Source: Streptomyces regalis
GTDB lineage: Bacteria; Actinomycetota; Actinomycetes; Streptomycetales; Streptomycetaceae
NCBI RefSeq assembly: GCF_001509475.1
Contig: NZ_LLZG01000376.1
Coordinates: forward strand, 15,693-79,692
Direction: 5' to 3'
Length of the DNA: 64,000 nt
In this document: piece by piece, positions 1 to 8,597 of the stretch
Position numbering within the stretch: position 1 is the stretch's first letter
Layout: every line of letters begins with the position of its first letter
Made by a program: the position numbers and the translations under genes
The notes under the pieces: model-generated
The model's input: the letters and a program-made list of their open reading frames with translations, nothing else
Databases searched by the model: none
What the model was told of the DNA's origin: nothing

Positions 1-402
<402 letters not shown>

Positions 403-448
403 CAGAACTGGCTGACGCGCAGAGCTGGCAGAGCTGAAGGAGTACGTC

Positions 449-637
449 ATGATCCAGCAGGTTGAACACGGCACGACCGGCGTCGGCGCGGCCGACATCG
501 CCCTCGCCCTGGAGATCGCCGGCGCCCTGCACGCGCCCACGGCCCCGTCCCGGGCGCCGGAGCTGGCGACCACCGGCCTGAACGCCGGTCGCCGGGCGGC
601 CGCCGCCCGCGGCCGCCGTCGTACCGTACGAGGCTGA
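449..637 (+). CDS. Small Ala/Arg-rich hypothetical protein (62 aa)
   Basis: A short ORF starts at an ATG with a GAAGGAG-type ribosome binding site 7-13 bases upstream. It lies between the protease and the response regulator in the same orientation. The product ends in a strongly basic tail (GRRAAAARGRRRTVRG) and has no membrane segment or recognisable domain. I do not recognise a family. The good ribosome binding site supports translation; the low-complexity C-terminus argues for caution. Confidence 0.45.
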   Translation: MIQQVEHGTTGVGAADIALALEIAGALHAPTAPSRAPELATTGLNAGRRAAAARGRRRTVRG

Positions 638-716
638 GTAACCCAGGAATCATGTAAGGCTGAAGGCGTTCAGCCGCTCAGCCCCCTGTCCCACCGCACC
701 CGAGGATCCCGAGCCC

Positions 717-1454
717 ATGAGCCCCGCCGATGGCGACCGTGACCCCCAGCGCATCCTGATCGTCGACGACGAGCCGGCGGTGCGCGAAGCACTCCAGCGC
801 AGCCTCGCCTTCGAGGGGTACGACACCGAGGTCGCGGTCGACGGCGCCGACGCCCTGGAGAAGGCGACGGCCTACCGGCCCGACCTGGTGATCCTCGACA
901 TCCAGATGCCCCGCATGGACGGCCTCACCGCAGCCCGCCGCATCCGCGGCGCCGGCGACACGACACCGATCCTCATGCTGACGGCCCGCGACACGGTCGG
1001 CGACCGCGTGACGGGTCTGGACGCGGGTGCGGATGACTACCTGGTCAAGCCCTTCGAACTGGACGAACTCTTCGCCCGGGTCCGCGCGCTGCTGCGGCGC
1101 AGCTCGTACGCGGCGGCGGCCGGTGCGGACGCCGGGGAGGAGGACGAGGCGCTGACCTTCGCCGACCTGCGCATGAATCTCGCCACGCGTGAGGTGACGC
1201 GGGGTGGGCGGCCGGTGGAGCTGACCCGTACGGAGTTCACGCTGCTGGAGATGTTCATGGCGCATCCGCGCCAGGTGCTGACGCGTGAGCAGATCCTGAA
1301 GGCCGTGTGGGGCTTCGACTTCGAGCCGTCGTCGAACTCGCTGGACGTGTACGTCATGTATCTGCGCCGCAAGACCGAGGCGGGAGGCGAGCCGCGGCTC
1401 GTGCACACGGTTCGGGGTGTGGGGTATGTGCTGCGGCAGGGTGGGGCGGAGTGA
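717..1454 (+). CDS. OmpR/PhoB-family response regulator (MprA-like)
   Basis: This 245-residue DNA-binding response regulator has an N-terminal receiver domain (acidic pair D17/D18, phospho-acceptor D61 in VILDIQMP, T89, K111 in LVKPFE). The C-terminal OmpR winged helix spans about residues 140-240 ([33 protein letters not shown]). Its stop overlaps the GTG start of the following histidine kinase (GTGA), so the pair is translationally coupled. The architecture matches actinobacterial MprAB-type systems that respond to cell-envelope stress and often sit beside an HtrA-like protease, as here. The signal is not known from sequence. Confidence 0.93.
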   Translation: MSPADGDRDPQRILIVDDEPAVREALQRSLAFEGYDTEVAVDGADALEKATAYRPDLVILDIQMPRMDGLTAARRIRGAGDTTPILMLTARDTVGDRVTGLDAGADDYLVKPFELDELFARVRALLRRSSYAAAAGADAGEEDEALTFADLRMNLATREVTRGGRPVELTRTEFTLLEMFMAHPRQVLTREQILKAVWGFDFEPSSNSLDVYVMYLRRKTEAGGEPRLVHTVRGVGYVLRQGGAE

Positions 1455-2884
1455 ACAGGGTTCTACGCCGGTACCGGTCGCTGCCGATTCGGTCGCGGCT
1501 GGCGTTGCTGGTGGCGGCGGCGGTGGCGTTTGCGGTGGCTGCGGTTTCGGTGACGTGCTGGTTCATCGTGCAGGGGAAGTTGTACGACCAGCTGAACGGC
1601 GACCTGAAGGACATGGCGCGGAGGCCTGGCACGGTCGCCTCGCTCCTGCAGAGCTGCACACAAAGCCCCCAGGGGAACACTCAGGTGTTCCCGGGCCGGA
1701 ACGACTACGTCCAGGCGATCAAGGAGGAGGGCGACCCCTGCGTCGACCCGAACTCCCCGGGCACCATCAAGGTCAACGGCTCCGACGCGGACGTGATCAA
1801 GGGTGCGGAGGGCGACAAGGTCTTCTTTCGCAACGGCACCGACGAGGACGGCAACGCCGTACGCGTGCTGACCCGGTACCTGGGCGTGGACCAGAACGAC
1901 TCGAAGGGGGTCGCCCTGCAGCTGGCGGTACCCCTCAAGGGCACCCAGTCCACGCTCAACGAGCTGGCCCTGATCCTCCTCCTCGTCTCCGGTGTCGGAG
2001 TGATCGGCGCCGGAGCCGCCGGCCTCGCAGTGGCCCGCGCAGGCCTCCGCCCCGTCGACAAACTCACCGAGGCCGTCGAACACGTCGCGCGCACCGAGGA
2101 CTTGAGCATCCGCATCCCGGTCGAGGAAGACTCCGAGGACGAGGTGGCCCGCCTCTCCCGCTCCTTCAACTCCATGACCTCCGCCCTGGCCAGCTCCCGC
2201 GAACTCCAGCAGCAACTGATCGCCGACGCCGGCCACGAACTCCGCACCCCCCTCACCTCCCTCCGCACCAACATCGAACTCCTCACCCGCAGCGAGGAGA
2301 CGGGCCGCCCGATCCCCGAGGCGGACCGCAAGGCGCTGCTCGCCTCCGTCAAGGCGCAGATGACCGAACTGGCCGCCCTGATCGGCGACTTGCAGGAGCT
2401 GTCCCGCTCGGAGAGCCAGCGCGGCGAACGCGTCCAGGTGATCTCGCTCGAGGAAACGGTCGAGTCGGCCCTGCGCCGGGCACGGCTGCGTGGCCCGGAG
2501 CTGACGATCACGGCCGACCTTCAGCCCTGGTACGTACGGGCGGAACCGGCGGCGCTGGAGCGCGCGGTGGTCAACGTCCTCGACAACGCGGTGAAGTTCA
2601 GCCCCGAGGGCAGCACGATCGAGGTCCAGCTCGCCGACGGCGTCCTCACCGTCCGCGACCACGGCCCCGGCATCCCCGCCGACGAACTCCCCCACGTCTT
2701 CGACCGCTTCTGGCGTTCGCCGAGTGCGCGGGCGTTGCCGGGGTCGGGGCTGGGCTTGTCGATCGTGGCGCGGACGGTTGAGCAGGCGGGCGGTCAGGTC
2801 ATGCTGGCCGGCGCGGAGGGCGGGGGGACGGTGGCGACGGTGCGGTTGCCGGGGGCGGCTACTCCTCCGCCGGAGGCAGTGTAG
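1451..2884 (+). CDS. Membrane sensor histidine kinase (MprB-like), partner of the upstream regulator
   Basis: I place the start at GTG 1451, where it overlaps the response-regulator stop as GTGA; this gives 477 residues. Order: short basic N-terminus, first membrane helix (about 15-37), extracytoplasmic sensor of about 130 residues with two Cys, second membrane helix ([21 protein letters not shown]), HAMP, HisKA with H262 in [10 protein letters not shown], and HATPase_c with N box (NVLDNAVKF), G1 (DHGPGIP) and G2 (GSGLGLSI). All catalytic boxes are intact. It should phosphorylate the adjacent regulator. The 3' end overlaps the convergent gene by 26 bases. Confidence 0.93.
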   Translation: MNRVLRRYRSLPIRSRLALLVAAAVAFAVAAVSVTCWFIVQGKLYDQLNGDLKDMARRPGTVASLLQSCTQSPQGNTQVFPGRNDYVQAIKEEGDPCVDPNSPGTIKVNGSDADVIKGAEGDKVFFRNGTDEDGNAVRVLTRYLGVDQNDSKGVALQLAVPLKGTQSTLNELALILLLVSGVGVIGAGAAGLAVARAGLRPVDKLTEAVEHVARTEDLSIRIPVEEDSEDEVARLSRSFNSMTSALASSRELQQQLIADAGHELRTPLTSLRTNIELLTRSEETGRPIPEADRKALLASVKAQMTELAALIGDLQELSRSESQRGERVQVISLEETVESALRRARLRGPELTITADLQPWYVRAEPAALERAVVNVLDNAVKFSPEGSTIEVQLADGVLTVRDHGPGIPADELPHVFDRFWRSPSARALPGSGLGLSIVARTVEQAGGQVMLAGAEGGGTVATVRLPGAATPPPEAV

Positions 2885-3218
2885 ACAGGTCCGTTTCCTG
2901 CCAGAAGATCTCTTCCACGACGATCTGGGGATCTTCGGTTCGACGTACGAAGCTGTACTTCAGCCAGCCGTTTCCGTTGTCGAAGAAGAGGGCACGTGCC
3001 CCTTTCGGCTCGCTGGACAGGATTGGCCTGACCTGCATGCCATCAGGGAGGTGGGCATCCGTCTCGATGCCACGGAAATAGGGATCCTTCGCCGTGACCA
3101 GTTCGGCGCGAGCGGCGTCGACCATCTCCCGCACCTGCTCAGGCAGCGCTTCGCGGGTGGCGAGAGCACTGAGCCGCCAGTCCATCTGCCAAGGCGGCCC
3201 CATAAACCCGTCATTCAC
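2859..3218 (-). CDS. Hypothetical protein, candidate RelE-like toxin partner of the DUF6247 gene
   Basis: This 119-residue protein starts at a GTG that overlaps the stop of the upstream gene (GTGA), so the two are translationally coupled. The N-terminal half is helical and the C-terminal half reads as beta strands (ARALFF, WLKYSFV, QIVVEEIFW). That layout is seen in small RelE/ParE-like proteins, but no catalytic motif can be asserted from the sequence alone. Coupling to a DUF6247-like gene is the main reason to suspect a toxin-antitoxin unit. Its end runs convergently into the 3' end of the histidine kinase. Confidence 0.6.
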   Translation of the reverse strand: MNDGFMGPPWQMDWRLSALATREALPEQVREMVDAARAELVTAKDPYFRGIETDAHLPDGMQVRPILSSEPKGARALFFDNGNGWLKYSFVRRTEDPQIVVEEIFWQETDLSTLPPAEE

Positions 3219-3565
3219 TCGCCGGGCTCCAGTTCTCGCACCCGGTAGCGGATCTTCGACACCTCTTCAAGAAGAGCTTTGGCCTCCTCGATGTCGGTGC
3301 ACTCGTACGCGGCACGGTGCTCAAGATCGTGCACGTGAGCATCGAGCTTGCGATCGCGGGCGATGGCGTACTCGCCCCACCAGAAGGCCACGAACGCGGC
3401 CGCAGGGCCGACGTTGTATGCGTCGGCGATCGCCCATCGCCAGTGTTCGTCGAAGTCGCGAAGGAGCTTGGGGGTGTGCTGGGCGATGGCCTCGCGCAGC
3501 GCCTTTGGGGTGCGCTCGGGCATGGGAGGGACGATCGGATCGCGTTCCGCAGCATGAGCAGACAT
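3215..3565 (-). CDS. DUF6247-like small protein, candidate antitoxin
   Basis: A start at ATG 3565 is preferred over an upstream alternative because an AGGAGG ribosome binding site lies about 9 bases before it; the product is then 116 residues. The N-terminal stretch PPMPERTPKALREAIAQ resembles what I recall of actinobacterial DUF6247 proteins. The rest is helical and charged (FDEHWRWAIADAY, DIEEAKALLEEVSKI). It is first of two coupled genes, the usual antitoxin-first order of a type II pair. The family assignment is from memory of the N-terminal motif and is moderate in strength. Confidence 0.6.
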   Translation of the reverse strand: MSAHAAERDPIVPPMPERTPKALREAIAQHTPKLLRDFDEHWRWAIADAYNVGPAAAFVAFWWGEYAIARDRKLDAHVHDLEHRAAYECTDIEEAKALLEEVSKIRYRVRELEPGE

Positions 3566-3612
3566 GATCGGTGTCCTCCTTCGACGCGCCGTGTCTACGA
3601 CCATAACCGCGC

Positions 3613-3723
3613 TCACCGGCCCCGCGCGGATTGTTCGTGCACCGGCTCCGACGGAGACAGCGGGCTGGTCAGCGCATCCAGCCCTTGATCGAGCTCTTCG
3701 CCGGTGATCGTGTTCTCTGCCAT
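3613..3723 (-). CDS. Possible 36-residue ORF or remnant
   Basis: A short reading frame (MAENTITGEELDQGLDALT onwards) occupies the gap between the DUF397 gene and the DUF6247-like gene on the same strand. The sequence is acidic and not low-complexity, so it could be a tiny protein or the remnant N-terminus of a longer one. No convincing ribosome binding site is seen, and I recognise no family. Confidence 0.25.
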   Translation of the reverse strand: MAENTITGEELDQGLDALTSPLSPSEPVHEQSARGR

Positions 3724-3775
3724 GAGGTCACAGTGGCCGGACCGAACCCATGTCCGTCCCGGTTTCCCGCCCGCT

Positions 3776-3991
3776 TCACCCGACGGTGTGCATGCCCGCC
3801 TGCGCCTTGACGCCGTCGGTGAAGGCGGACCAGGACGACGCCGAGAAGATCAGGGGGCGGGTCGTCGGGGTTTTGCTGTCGCGGACGGGGACGACGCCGG
3901 GGTGGCCGTCGGCGACCTCGACGCAGTCGTTGTCTCCCCCTCCGCTGTACGACGACTTGCGCCACACGGCGGTGGTGAGGTCAGGGGTCAC
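3776..3991 (-). CDS. DUF397 (BldB-like) small protein, copy 1
   Basis: This 71-residue protein carries the DUF397 signature: AVWRKSSYS near the N-terminus, CVEVA, VRDSK, and a C-terminal SSWSAF. The GTG start overlaps the TGA of the upstream DUF397 gene (GTGA), making it the third gene of a chain HTH-DUF397-DUF397. In Streptomyces this family includes BldB, and members usually accompany a DUF5753 helix-turn-helix regulator; they are thought to form regulator/antagonist pairs. The close similarity to the preceding gene indicates local duplication. Confidence 0.88.
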   Translation of the reverse strand: MTPDLTTAVWRKSSYSGGGDNDCVEVADGHPGVVPVRDSKTPTTRPLIFSASSWSAFTDGVKAQAGMHTVG

Positions 3992-4191
3992 GCGGTCTCC
4001 TTCACGCCGTGCACGAACGCGGACCACGACGACGCCCCGAAGAGCAGCACGCGGCCTGCGGGGACCTTGCTGTCGCGGACGGGGACGATGCCGGGGTGGC
4101 CGTCGGCGACCTCGACGCAGTTCGATGCTCCCCCGTCGCTGTAGGACGACTTGCGCCACACGGCGGTGGTCAGGTCGGGGGTTCGGTTCAT
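3988..4191 (-). CDS. DUF397 (BldB-like) small protein, copy 2
   Basis: A 67-residue DUF397 protein with the same landmarks as its neighbour (AVWRKSSYS, CVEVADGHPG, VRDSK, SSWSAF). Its ATG overlaps the stop of the HTH gene (ATGA), so all three genes are translationally coupled. It is a tandem paralogue of the following gene, differing mainly in the middle (SDGGASN against SGGGDND) and at the C-terminus. Its role is probably to modulate the cognate WhiJ-like regulator; this is inferred from family context. Confidence 0.88.
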   Translation of the reverse strand: MNRTPDLTTAVWRKSSYSDGGASNCVEVADGHPGIVPVRDSKVPAGRVLLFGASSWSAFVHGVKETA

Positions 4192-5021
4192 GATCTGCAC
4201 TCCTCCAGAAGGCGCTTGATGAACGCCGTCGACTCCACCGGAGTCAAAGCCGCGTCCCTGACCAGATCGTAGGACAAGCGAAAGGGCAGAACCCTGTCCG
4301 GATCCTCGAACAGCTCCCCGAAGCCGTTGCCCTCCACATAGGCAACGGGATCTCCGGCTCGCTGCCACAACAGGATGAGGTCGCTGCTCATGAGGTCGTG
4401 CACTCCGGCGGTGAACGGCAGCACCTGTAGTGCGACCGAGGGCAGCTCCGCGGCCTCCAACAGGTGGGACAACTGGTCCGTCCACACCTTCGCGTCGGGA
4501 ACCGGGCGCCGTAACGCCCCCTCGTCCAGGATCACGCGGACACTCGGCGCCGGATCGCGGTACAGCAACTCCTGCCGTCCCATGCGCAACGCCACCTGCT
4601 CTTCGACTTCTTCACCGTTGCCAGCCGTTGTCTGAGCTCCAGACAACCCTGACAACACCGTTCGTGCATAGTCCTCGGTCTGCAACAGGCCCGGCACGCG
4701 CAGCTGGAACATCCACATGAGCCGTGCCGTCGCCTCCAGTTCCATGAACCGCTTGTACTTGTCCTTGACGACCTCCTTGCGCGCATCCCGCCACAGGCGA
4801 ACCAGCAGGTCACCCGAGCTGTGATAGCTGTCCAGGTCCTCCATGACCGTCACCTTGGACAGCCGCGCACCCGACTCCAGCCGACTCAGGTAGCTCTTGT
4901 CGTACCCGGTGTCCTCGGCCAGCTGCCCCAGTGACTTACCCGCCTTCTCCCGGAGAAGTTTCAGCGTCCGCCCCAGCACAGCCCGCCCCGACTCCCGCTC
5001 CCCGTCAACGACTTCGCCCAC
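4188..5021 (-). CDS. WhiJ-like helix-turn-helix regulator with DUF5753 domain
   Basis: The start is set at GTG 5021, preceded by GGAGGGG at good spacing, giving 277 residues, the normal length for this family. An N-terminal HTH_31/XRE domain (LREKAGKSLGQLAEDTG, KSYLSRLESGARL) is followed by a DUF5753 domain with the typical VPGLLQTEDYAR motif and, near the end, FIKRLLEE. It heads a coupled chain with two DUF397 genes. An in-frame TTA leucine codon (EGALRRP, plus-strand 4512-4514) makes translation potentially dependent on the bldA tRNA. Regulators of this class affect development and antibiotic production in Streptomyces. Confidence 0.9.
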   Translation of the reverse strand: MGEVVDGERESGRAVLGRTLKLLREKAGKSLGQLAEDTGYDKSYLSRLESGARLSKVTVMEDLDSYHSSGDLLVRLWRDARKEVVKDKYKRFMELEATARLMWMFQLRVPGLLQTEDYARTVLSGLSGAQTTAGNGEEVEEQVALRMGRQELLYRDPAPSVRVILDEGALRRPVPDAKVWTDQLSHLLEAAELPSVALQVLPFTAGVHDLMSSDLILLWQRAGDPVAYVEGNGFGELFEDPDRVLPFRLSYDLVRDAALTPVESTAFIKRLLEECRS

Positions 5022-5205
5022 GTCACCCCTCCCCGTTGCCTGGCGCCCCAGACAACACCGAACCTCTTCCGCAGCGTACGCCGCACCTGTGACGATCAGG
5101 GCACGAACGGTAATCACCGCTCGTCAGACCCCTGCCATGCCAAAACCCCCGCGACCGATGCAGCTCGGCCCGGGGGCATGGCCGACGCTTACAAGGAGCG
5201 CCGAC

Positions 5206-5469
5206 ATGCGCGAACGTACCGCCCAACTCATCGAATCGCTACTGATCGCACTCGTACGAGTACTGCTCCCGACCCGGGGACGCCACCGAGCCGCCCCGCC
5301 CCAACCTCCGCTCACCACAAGGCCGTTGCCCACCGCGCCCCGCCACCCCGTCCACGTATGCCGGTGCGAGCGCGAACGGATCCTGCAACGCCGCCGCGCC
5401 CACTGGATCGCCACCTACGGCATCGACGCCGAGCTGCGCCGCAGGGCCGGACAGGAGGTCTCCGCATGA
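5206..5469 (+). CDS. Hypothetical basic protein (87 aa), first of a coupled pair
   Basis: The ATG at 5206 has an AAGGAG ribosome binding site 8 bases upstream. The product starts with a hydrophobic helix (TAQLIESLLIALVRVLL), continues with a Pro/Arg-rich linker, and ends with a charged segment containing the CRCERERILQRRRAHW motif. The stop overlaps the next start (ATGA). It is divergent from the WhiJ-like gene, with about 185 bases between the two starts. I do not recognise a family; the paired arrangement suggests an accessory module associated with the regulator. Confidence 0.6.
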   Translation: MRERTAQLIESLLIALVRVLLPTRGRHRAAPPQPPLTTRPLPTAPRHPVHVCRCERERILQRRRAHWIATYGIDAELRRRAGQEVSA

Positions 5470-5747
5470 GTGCCCCCGACGAACTCCGCCTCCTCCCCTG
5501 GACCGCCCCCGACGGCAAACCCTGCTACCTCAGCACCGACAGCGACCGCAGCAGGCTCTCTCTGCTCGCCGACGACATCGAGGCGGCCCAGCTCGACTCG
5601 GGCGAGCAGGTGCTCCACGGAGCCAGAGCCGTTCTGGCAGACGCCAAGGCCGGTGAACGCGCCGTGCGCTTCGCGCTCACCAGGACCGTCGAGTCGCTGA
5701 CGGACGTCCTCCGCATCGCGGCCAGTCGAGGCCAACGGCTTCCGTAA
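5466..5747 (+). CDS. Hypothetical protein (93 aa), coupled to the preceding gene
   Basis: The start overlaps the upstream stop (ATGA). The sequence begins with an acidic PDELRLLPWTAPDGKPCYL segment and continues as mostly helical (ADDIEAAQLDSGEQVL, VESLTDVLRIAASRG). There is no signal peptide and no catalytic motif that I recognise. It ends 9 bases before the kinase gene start, so the three genes could have formed one transcript before the kinase was broken. Confidence 0.65.
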   Translation: MSAPDELRLLPWTAPDGKPCYLSTDSDRSRLSLLADDIEAAQLDSGEQVLHGARAVLADAKAGERAVRFALTRTVESLTDVLRIAASRGQRLP

Positions 5748-5756
5748 AGTGCCCGA

Positions 5757-6347
5757 ATGACCGCCGTACCGGAGGCATTCGCGCGCGGCACCGTCGAACG
5801 CGAGGGAGAGTCCGGAGCGGGCTGGATCGCCGAACTGCCCGCCATCGTCGGCGAGTTGCTGGCCCGCTGGGGCTGCGTTCCGGACGGGGACGTGAGGCAC
5901 GGCGGTGTCGGAATCATCGTCCCGGTACGGCACGAGGACCATGCCGCCGCCGTACTGAAGGTGTCGTTCCCCCACCCCGGCAACGTCCATGAGCCGGACG
6001 CGTTCGCGGTGTGGGGCGGGCGCGGGGCCGTGCTGCTGCACAAGCGCGACGACGAGCGGTTCGCGATGCTGCTCGAACGGGCATACGCGTCGACCCTGGC
6101 CGAGGTCGAGGACAACGACGAGGTCGTGGCGGTCGCCGGTCGGCTCAATCACCGGCTGGCCATCCCCGCACCGCCCACACCGCCCGGACTACCCCCACTG
6201 CCCCGGCTGCGCGAGCGGGCCGGCGTCTGGGAGGAGGAGTTGCGCAGAGACGCCGGGGAGCTGGAGCACCCGCTGCCGCGCCGGGTGCTGGACGCGGCTC
6301 TGGCAACCGTGCGTGAGCTGGGCGGCGATCGGCACAACCACACAGTC
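5757..6347 (+). pseudogene. Interrupted APH(6)/hydroxyurea-type antibiotic kinase, N-terminal half
   Basis: The N-terminal 197 codons encode the N-lobe of an aminoglycoside phosphotransferase-like kinase of the streptomycin 6-kinase/hydroxyurea phosphotransferase family: RWGCVPDGDVRHGG, VLKVSFPHPGN with the ATP-binding Lys, EPDAFAVWGGRGAVLL, MLLERA. Homology ends exactly at the Val of DRHNHTV; the missing catalytic loop continues at 8059 with VIHGDLHARN. An open frame runs on into the insertion by chance and should not be annotated as the kinase. The gene is therefore disrupted by about 1.7 kb of foreign DNA and is very probably inactive. Confidence 0.88.
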
Positions 6348-6404
6348 CGGGCAGCGCGGAGAAGCACCCGATGGCCTGCGCCGGGCGACAGGCCGCCAGC
6401 TGTT

Positions 6405-7028
6405 CTACCAGTTGGTCAAGTCGGCGAGGAGGTCACAATGGGGATCGTCGGGGGCTGGCTGCTGGTACTGCTCTTCGTGGATGAGCGTGGGCAGGGAGGC
6501 GATCAGCGCGGTGGACGTACCAGTCAGACGGATGTCCGCGCCGATGATGCCGGGCTGGTCGGGTCGCTGCACGTAAAGGCGCATCAGATTGTGGCCCAGC
6601 ATCAGGAAGCCGATCAGAAAGGGGTACTCGTTGTCGCCTGGGTCGGACAGGGCCCGCAGGACGGTGAGCGCCTGGCCCTGTTCGGGCTCCGGGGCAGGGG
6701 TGATCTGCTCCGGGTGGAGACGGATGAGGGTCATTCCCATGGCTTCGCTGATGTCACTACTGCCGTAGAGCTGGGTTCCGGCCAGGACAGTGCGCAGGAT
6801 GCCGGGGATGTAGTACGGGGCGACGGTGTCGTGGGGGATCTCGTAGAGGAAGGTGGCGCCTTCCTCGTCGTCTCCGGCGTGGATGGCGATCCGCACGGCG
6901 CCGGGAGTGGGCAGGACTCCGCGCAGGCGGCAGCCTTCGACGATGGGCGCGTTGAGGTAGTACAGCAGCAGGCGGCTGACGGCCGCCTGCTGCTGTCGGT
7001 CTTCGGGGTCCGTCACTGGTTCATCCAT
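6405..7028 (-). CDS. Hypothetical protein in the insertion (about 207 aa)
   Basis: The C-terminal two thirds are non-repetitive and alternate hydrophobic and charged residues (GFLMLGHNLMRLYVQRPDQ, STALIASLPTLIHEEQY), which argues for a real soluble protein. The start could be ATG 7028 or GTG 7016, the latter overlapping the stop of the upstream secreted-protein gene as GTGA; both imply coupling. I recognise no family and see no motif, signal peptide or membrane helix. Together with the upstream gene it forms a two-gene unit carried inside the disrupted kinase. Confidence 0.65.
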   Translation of the reverse strand: MDEPVTDPEDRQQQAAVSRLLLYYLNAPIVEGCRLRGVLPTPGAVRIAIHAGDDEEGATFLYEIPHDTVAPYYIPGILRTVLAGTQLYGSSDISEAMGMTLIRLHPEQITPAPEPEQGQALTVLRALSDPGDNEYPFLIGFLMLGHNLMRLYVQRPDQPGIIGADIRLTGTSTALIASLPTLIHEEQYQQPAPDDPHCDLLADLTNW

Positions 7029-7486
7029 GCGGGGCACTTGTTGTTCGGCTGGTTACGGCAGAAGGCGTTGATGACGCCGATCTTCTGCCCCCGGCCGGCG
7101 TCGTACTTCCCGTCCTTGGTCTTTCGCGTGTACTGGACGATCACGACGAAGTTGACCTGCACAGGCCTGCCGCCGGTCCTGATGGCGACGCCGTCGTACT
7201 CAAGGCGCCCGTGACCGTCGTCACGATCGACTTTATCCTTGAGAGCGGCGTTAAGGATGGAACACTTCTTGATGTTGTGGCGGTGAGTGAAGTGGTTCCA
7301 GCCGAAATCAGAGTTGCCGAACCTGGTGACGATCTTGCGCCCGTCGTCATCGGTCGACGTGCATTTGACTCTCCTGTCCCAGGGGTTCGGCTGGGCCGGG
7401 TGCAGGGCCTGCGCGGGAGCCGCCGTACCGGACAGAAGTACCGCGGCGGACAGGACAGTTGTCGCTAATGCAATGATCTTCCTCAT
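7013..7486 (-). CDS. Secreted hypothetical protein with TTA codon (157 aa)
   Basis: A classical Sec signal peptide (KIIALATTVLSAAVLLSGTA, predicted cleavage after AQA) is followed by a basic domain of about 125 residues with four Cys (VKCTS, KKCSI, AFCRN, NKCPA), suggesting two disulphides. Codon 7 is TTA (plus-strand 7466-7468), a rare codon in Streptomyces that places expression under possible bldA control. The sequence has His/Asn/Lys-rich segments (GWNHFTHRHNIKKC), but I do not recognise a family. It precedes, and overlaps, the next cargo gene. Confidence 0.7.
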   Translation of the reverse strand: MRKIIALATTVLSAAVLLSGTAAPAQALHPAQPNPWDRRVKCTSTDDDGRKIVTRFGNSDFGWNHFTHRHNIKKCSILNAALKDKVDRDDGHGRLEYDGVAIRTGGRPVQVNFVVIVQYTRKTKDGKYDAGRGQKIGVINAFCRNQPNNKCPAWMNQ

Positions 7487-7539
7487 GGCGCGATCATGAC
7501 ATATCCGTCAGTGGACGCGCACCACACTTTTGGGACATG

Positions 7540-8058
7540 CCCGCCGCCGCACCAGACCCCCAGCCGAGGCATCGGACACTCGCCGCCCGGCGTGTCACGG
7601 ATGGTGAGGCCGTCGTGCAGCGTCTTCGTGTTGGCACGCGCCTGGGACACCCTCATACTCGGAACACCGCCGCGGACACGGTGCCCTCTACGGCGGCCTC
7701 AATCAGGGACGGATCGACGTTGCCCGGTTGCGTCGCGCACTGGCCTCTCTGTCGTTGCCAAGGGCGGCGGACGGGTCGGATCGTGCTGGCCGCGGACGTC
7801 TCTCCGTGGCTGAGGCCGGACGCCCATACGTGCCCTGACCAGGCCTTCTGCCACCCCTTCGGTCGGGTGAGGGCAAGCACCAGATGGTGCTGCCCGGCTG
7901 GCCGTACTCGATCGTGGCCGCGCTGGAGACCGGCCGTACAACGTGGACGGCGGTGCTGGACGCGGTCCGCCTGGAGCCCGGCGCGAACGTCGCCGCAGTG
8001 ACCACCGTCCAGATCCGCGAGGTCGTCGAGCAGCTCGTCGCCGCCGGGCAGTGGAAGC
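7540..8058 (+). pseudogene. Degenerate transposase fragment (NF041680-like, IS701-related)
   Basis: Pieces of one transposase are readable in three frames. EHRRGHGALYGGLNQGRID begins near 7661; GRIVLAADVSPWLRPDAHTC follows after an extra G near 7770; GKHQMVLPGWPYSIVAALE follows after a missing G near 7866. The last piece continues to VEQLVAAGQWK, where the coding sequence stops at the kinase junction. The order and spacing match what I recall of an abundant Streptomyces DDE transposase family. Sequence before 7640 shows only faint similarity, and the C-terminal half is absent. The gene is dead. Confidence 0.75.
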
Positions 8059-8415
8059 GTCATCCACGGCGATCTGCACGCCCGGAACATCCTGCGCGGC
8101 GACCGCGAGCCCTGGCTCGCTGTCGACCCCAAGGGGCTGGTGGGCGATCCCGCCTACGACGGCGGCACACTGCTGAAGTCCCGTGCCCTGCATCTCCTCG
8201 CGGCGGACGACCTGGACAAGGCCGTTCACCGGGTCCTGGACATCTTTGCCGAGTTCGCCGTACTTGATCGCGAACGCGTACGGCGCTGGGCACAGTTCCA
8301 TGCTCTGCAGGCCGCGTTCCACGGCCGCCGCCACGGTTTCCGTATCTCCCGCGAAGGAGCACGGCGGGACCGGCTCGTCGAATTCGCCGACAGGTCGGCG
8401 GAGTTGCTCACCTAA
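8059..8415 (+). pseudogene. Interrupted APH(6)-type kinase, C-terminal half
   Basis: This frame starts at the break point and carries the kinase catalytic machinery: HGDLHARNILR (catalytic Asp and Asn) and VDPKGLVGD (metal-binding Asp), followed by the helical C-lobe to ADRSAELLT and a TAA stop. It has no start codon or ribosome binding site before the catalytic loop. Joined to 5757-6347 it would reconstitute a complete enzyme of about 315 residues with an uninterrupted TVIHGDLHARN motif, which shows the two pieces were one gene. Confidence 0.85.
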
Positions 8416-8597
8416 GCTCATCCGGGCAGAGGCGGCCAAAGCGCGACAGACAGGCCCCGCCGAGCTGTCGATGTCCTGTCATCCTCACCTGATTCTGACC
8501 CTACCCGTGAGTTCTCTGGAATCTTCCTGGCTGTCAGACAGGGGCCGACCGGACCCGTCGGCCCCTGTGCACAGCACACAGGAGTGAGCCAACCCCC

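Larger units (their letters stand above)
6348..8058. mobile_element. 1.7 kb insertion splitting the kinase gene (cargo genes plus transposase remnant)
   Basis: The segment between the two kinase halves contains a 57-base non-coding left end, two convergently oriented cargo genes on the minus strand, and a degenerate transposase fragment on the plus strand that abuts the right junction. The kinase resumes with GTC at 8059, the same codon found at the left break (6345-6347), so up to 3 bp may be duplicated. No intact terminal inverted repeats are evident. The transposase ends mid-domain at the right junction, so either part of the element was lost by deletion or the joint is a later recombination product. 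Confidence 0.7.

Noticed and set aside
5757..7214. 485-codon frame as a complete kinase
   Set aside because: The kinase homology stops at 6347 and the catalytic loop is at 8059; the rest of this frame reads antisense through cargo genes.
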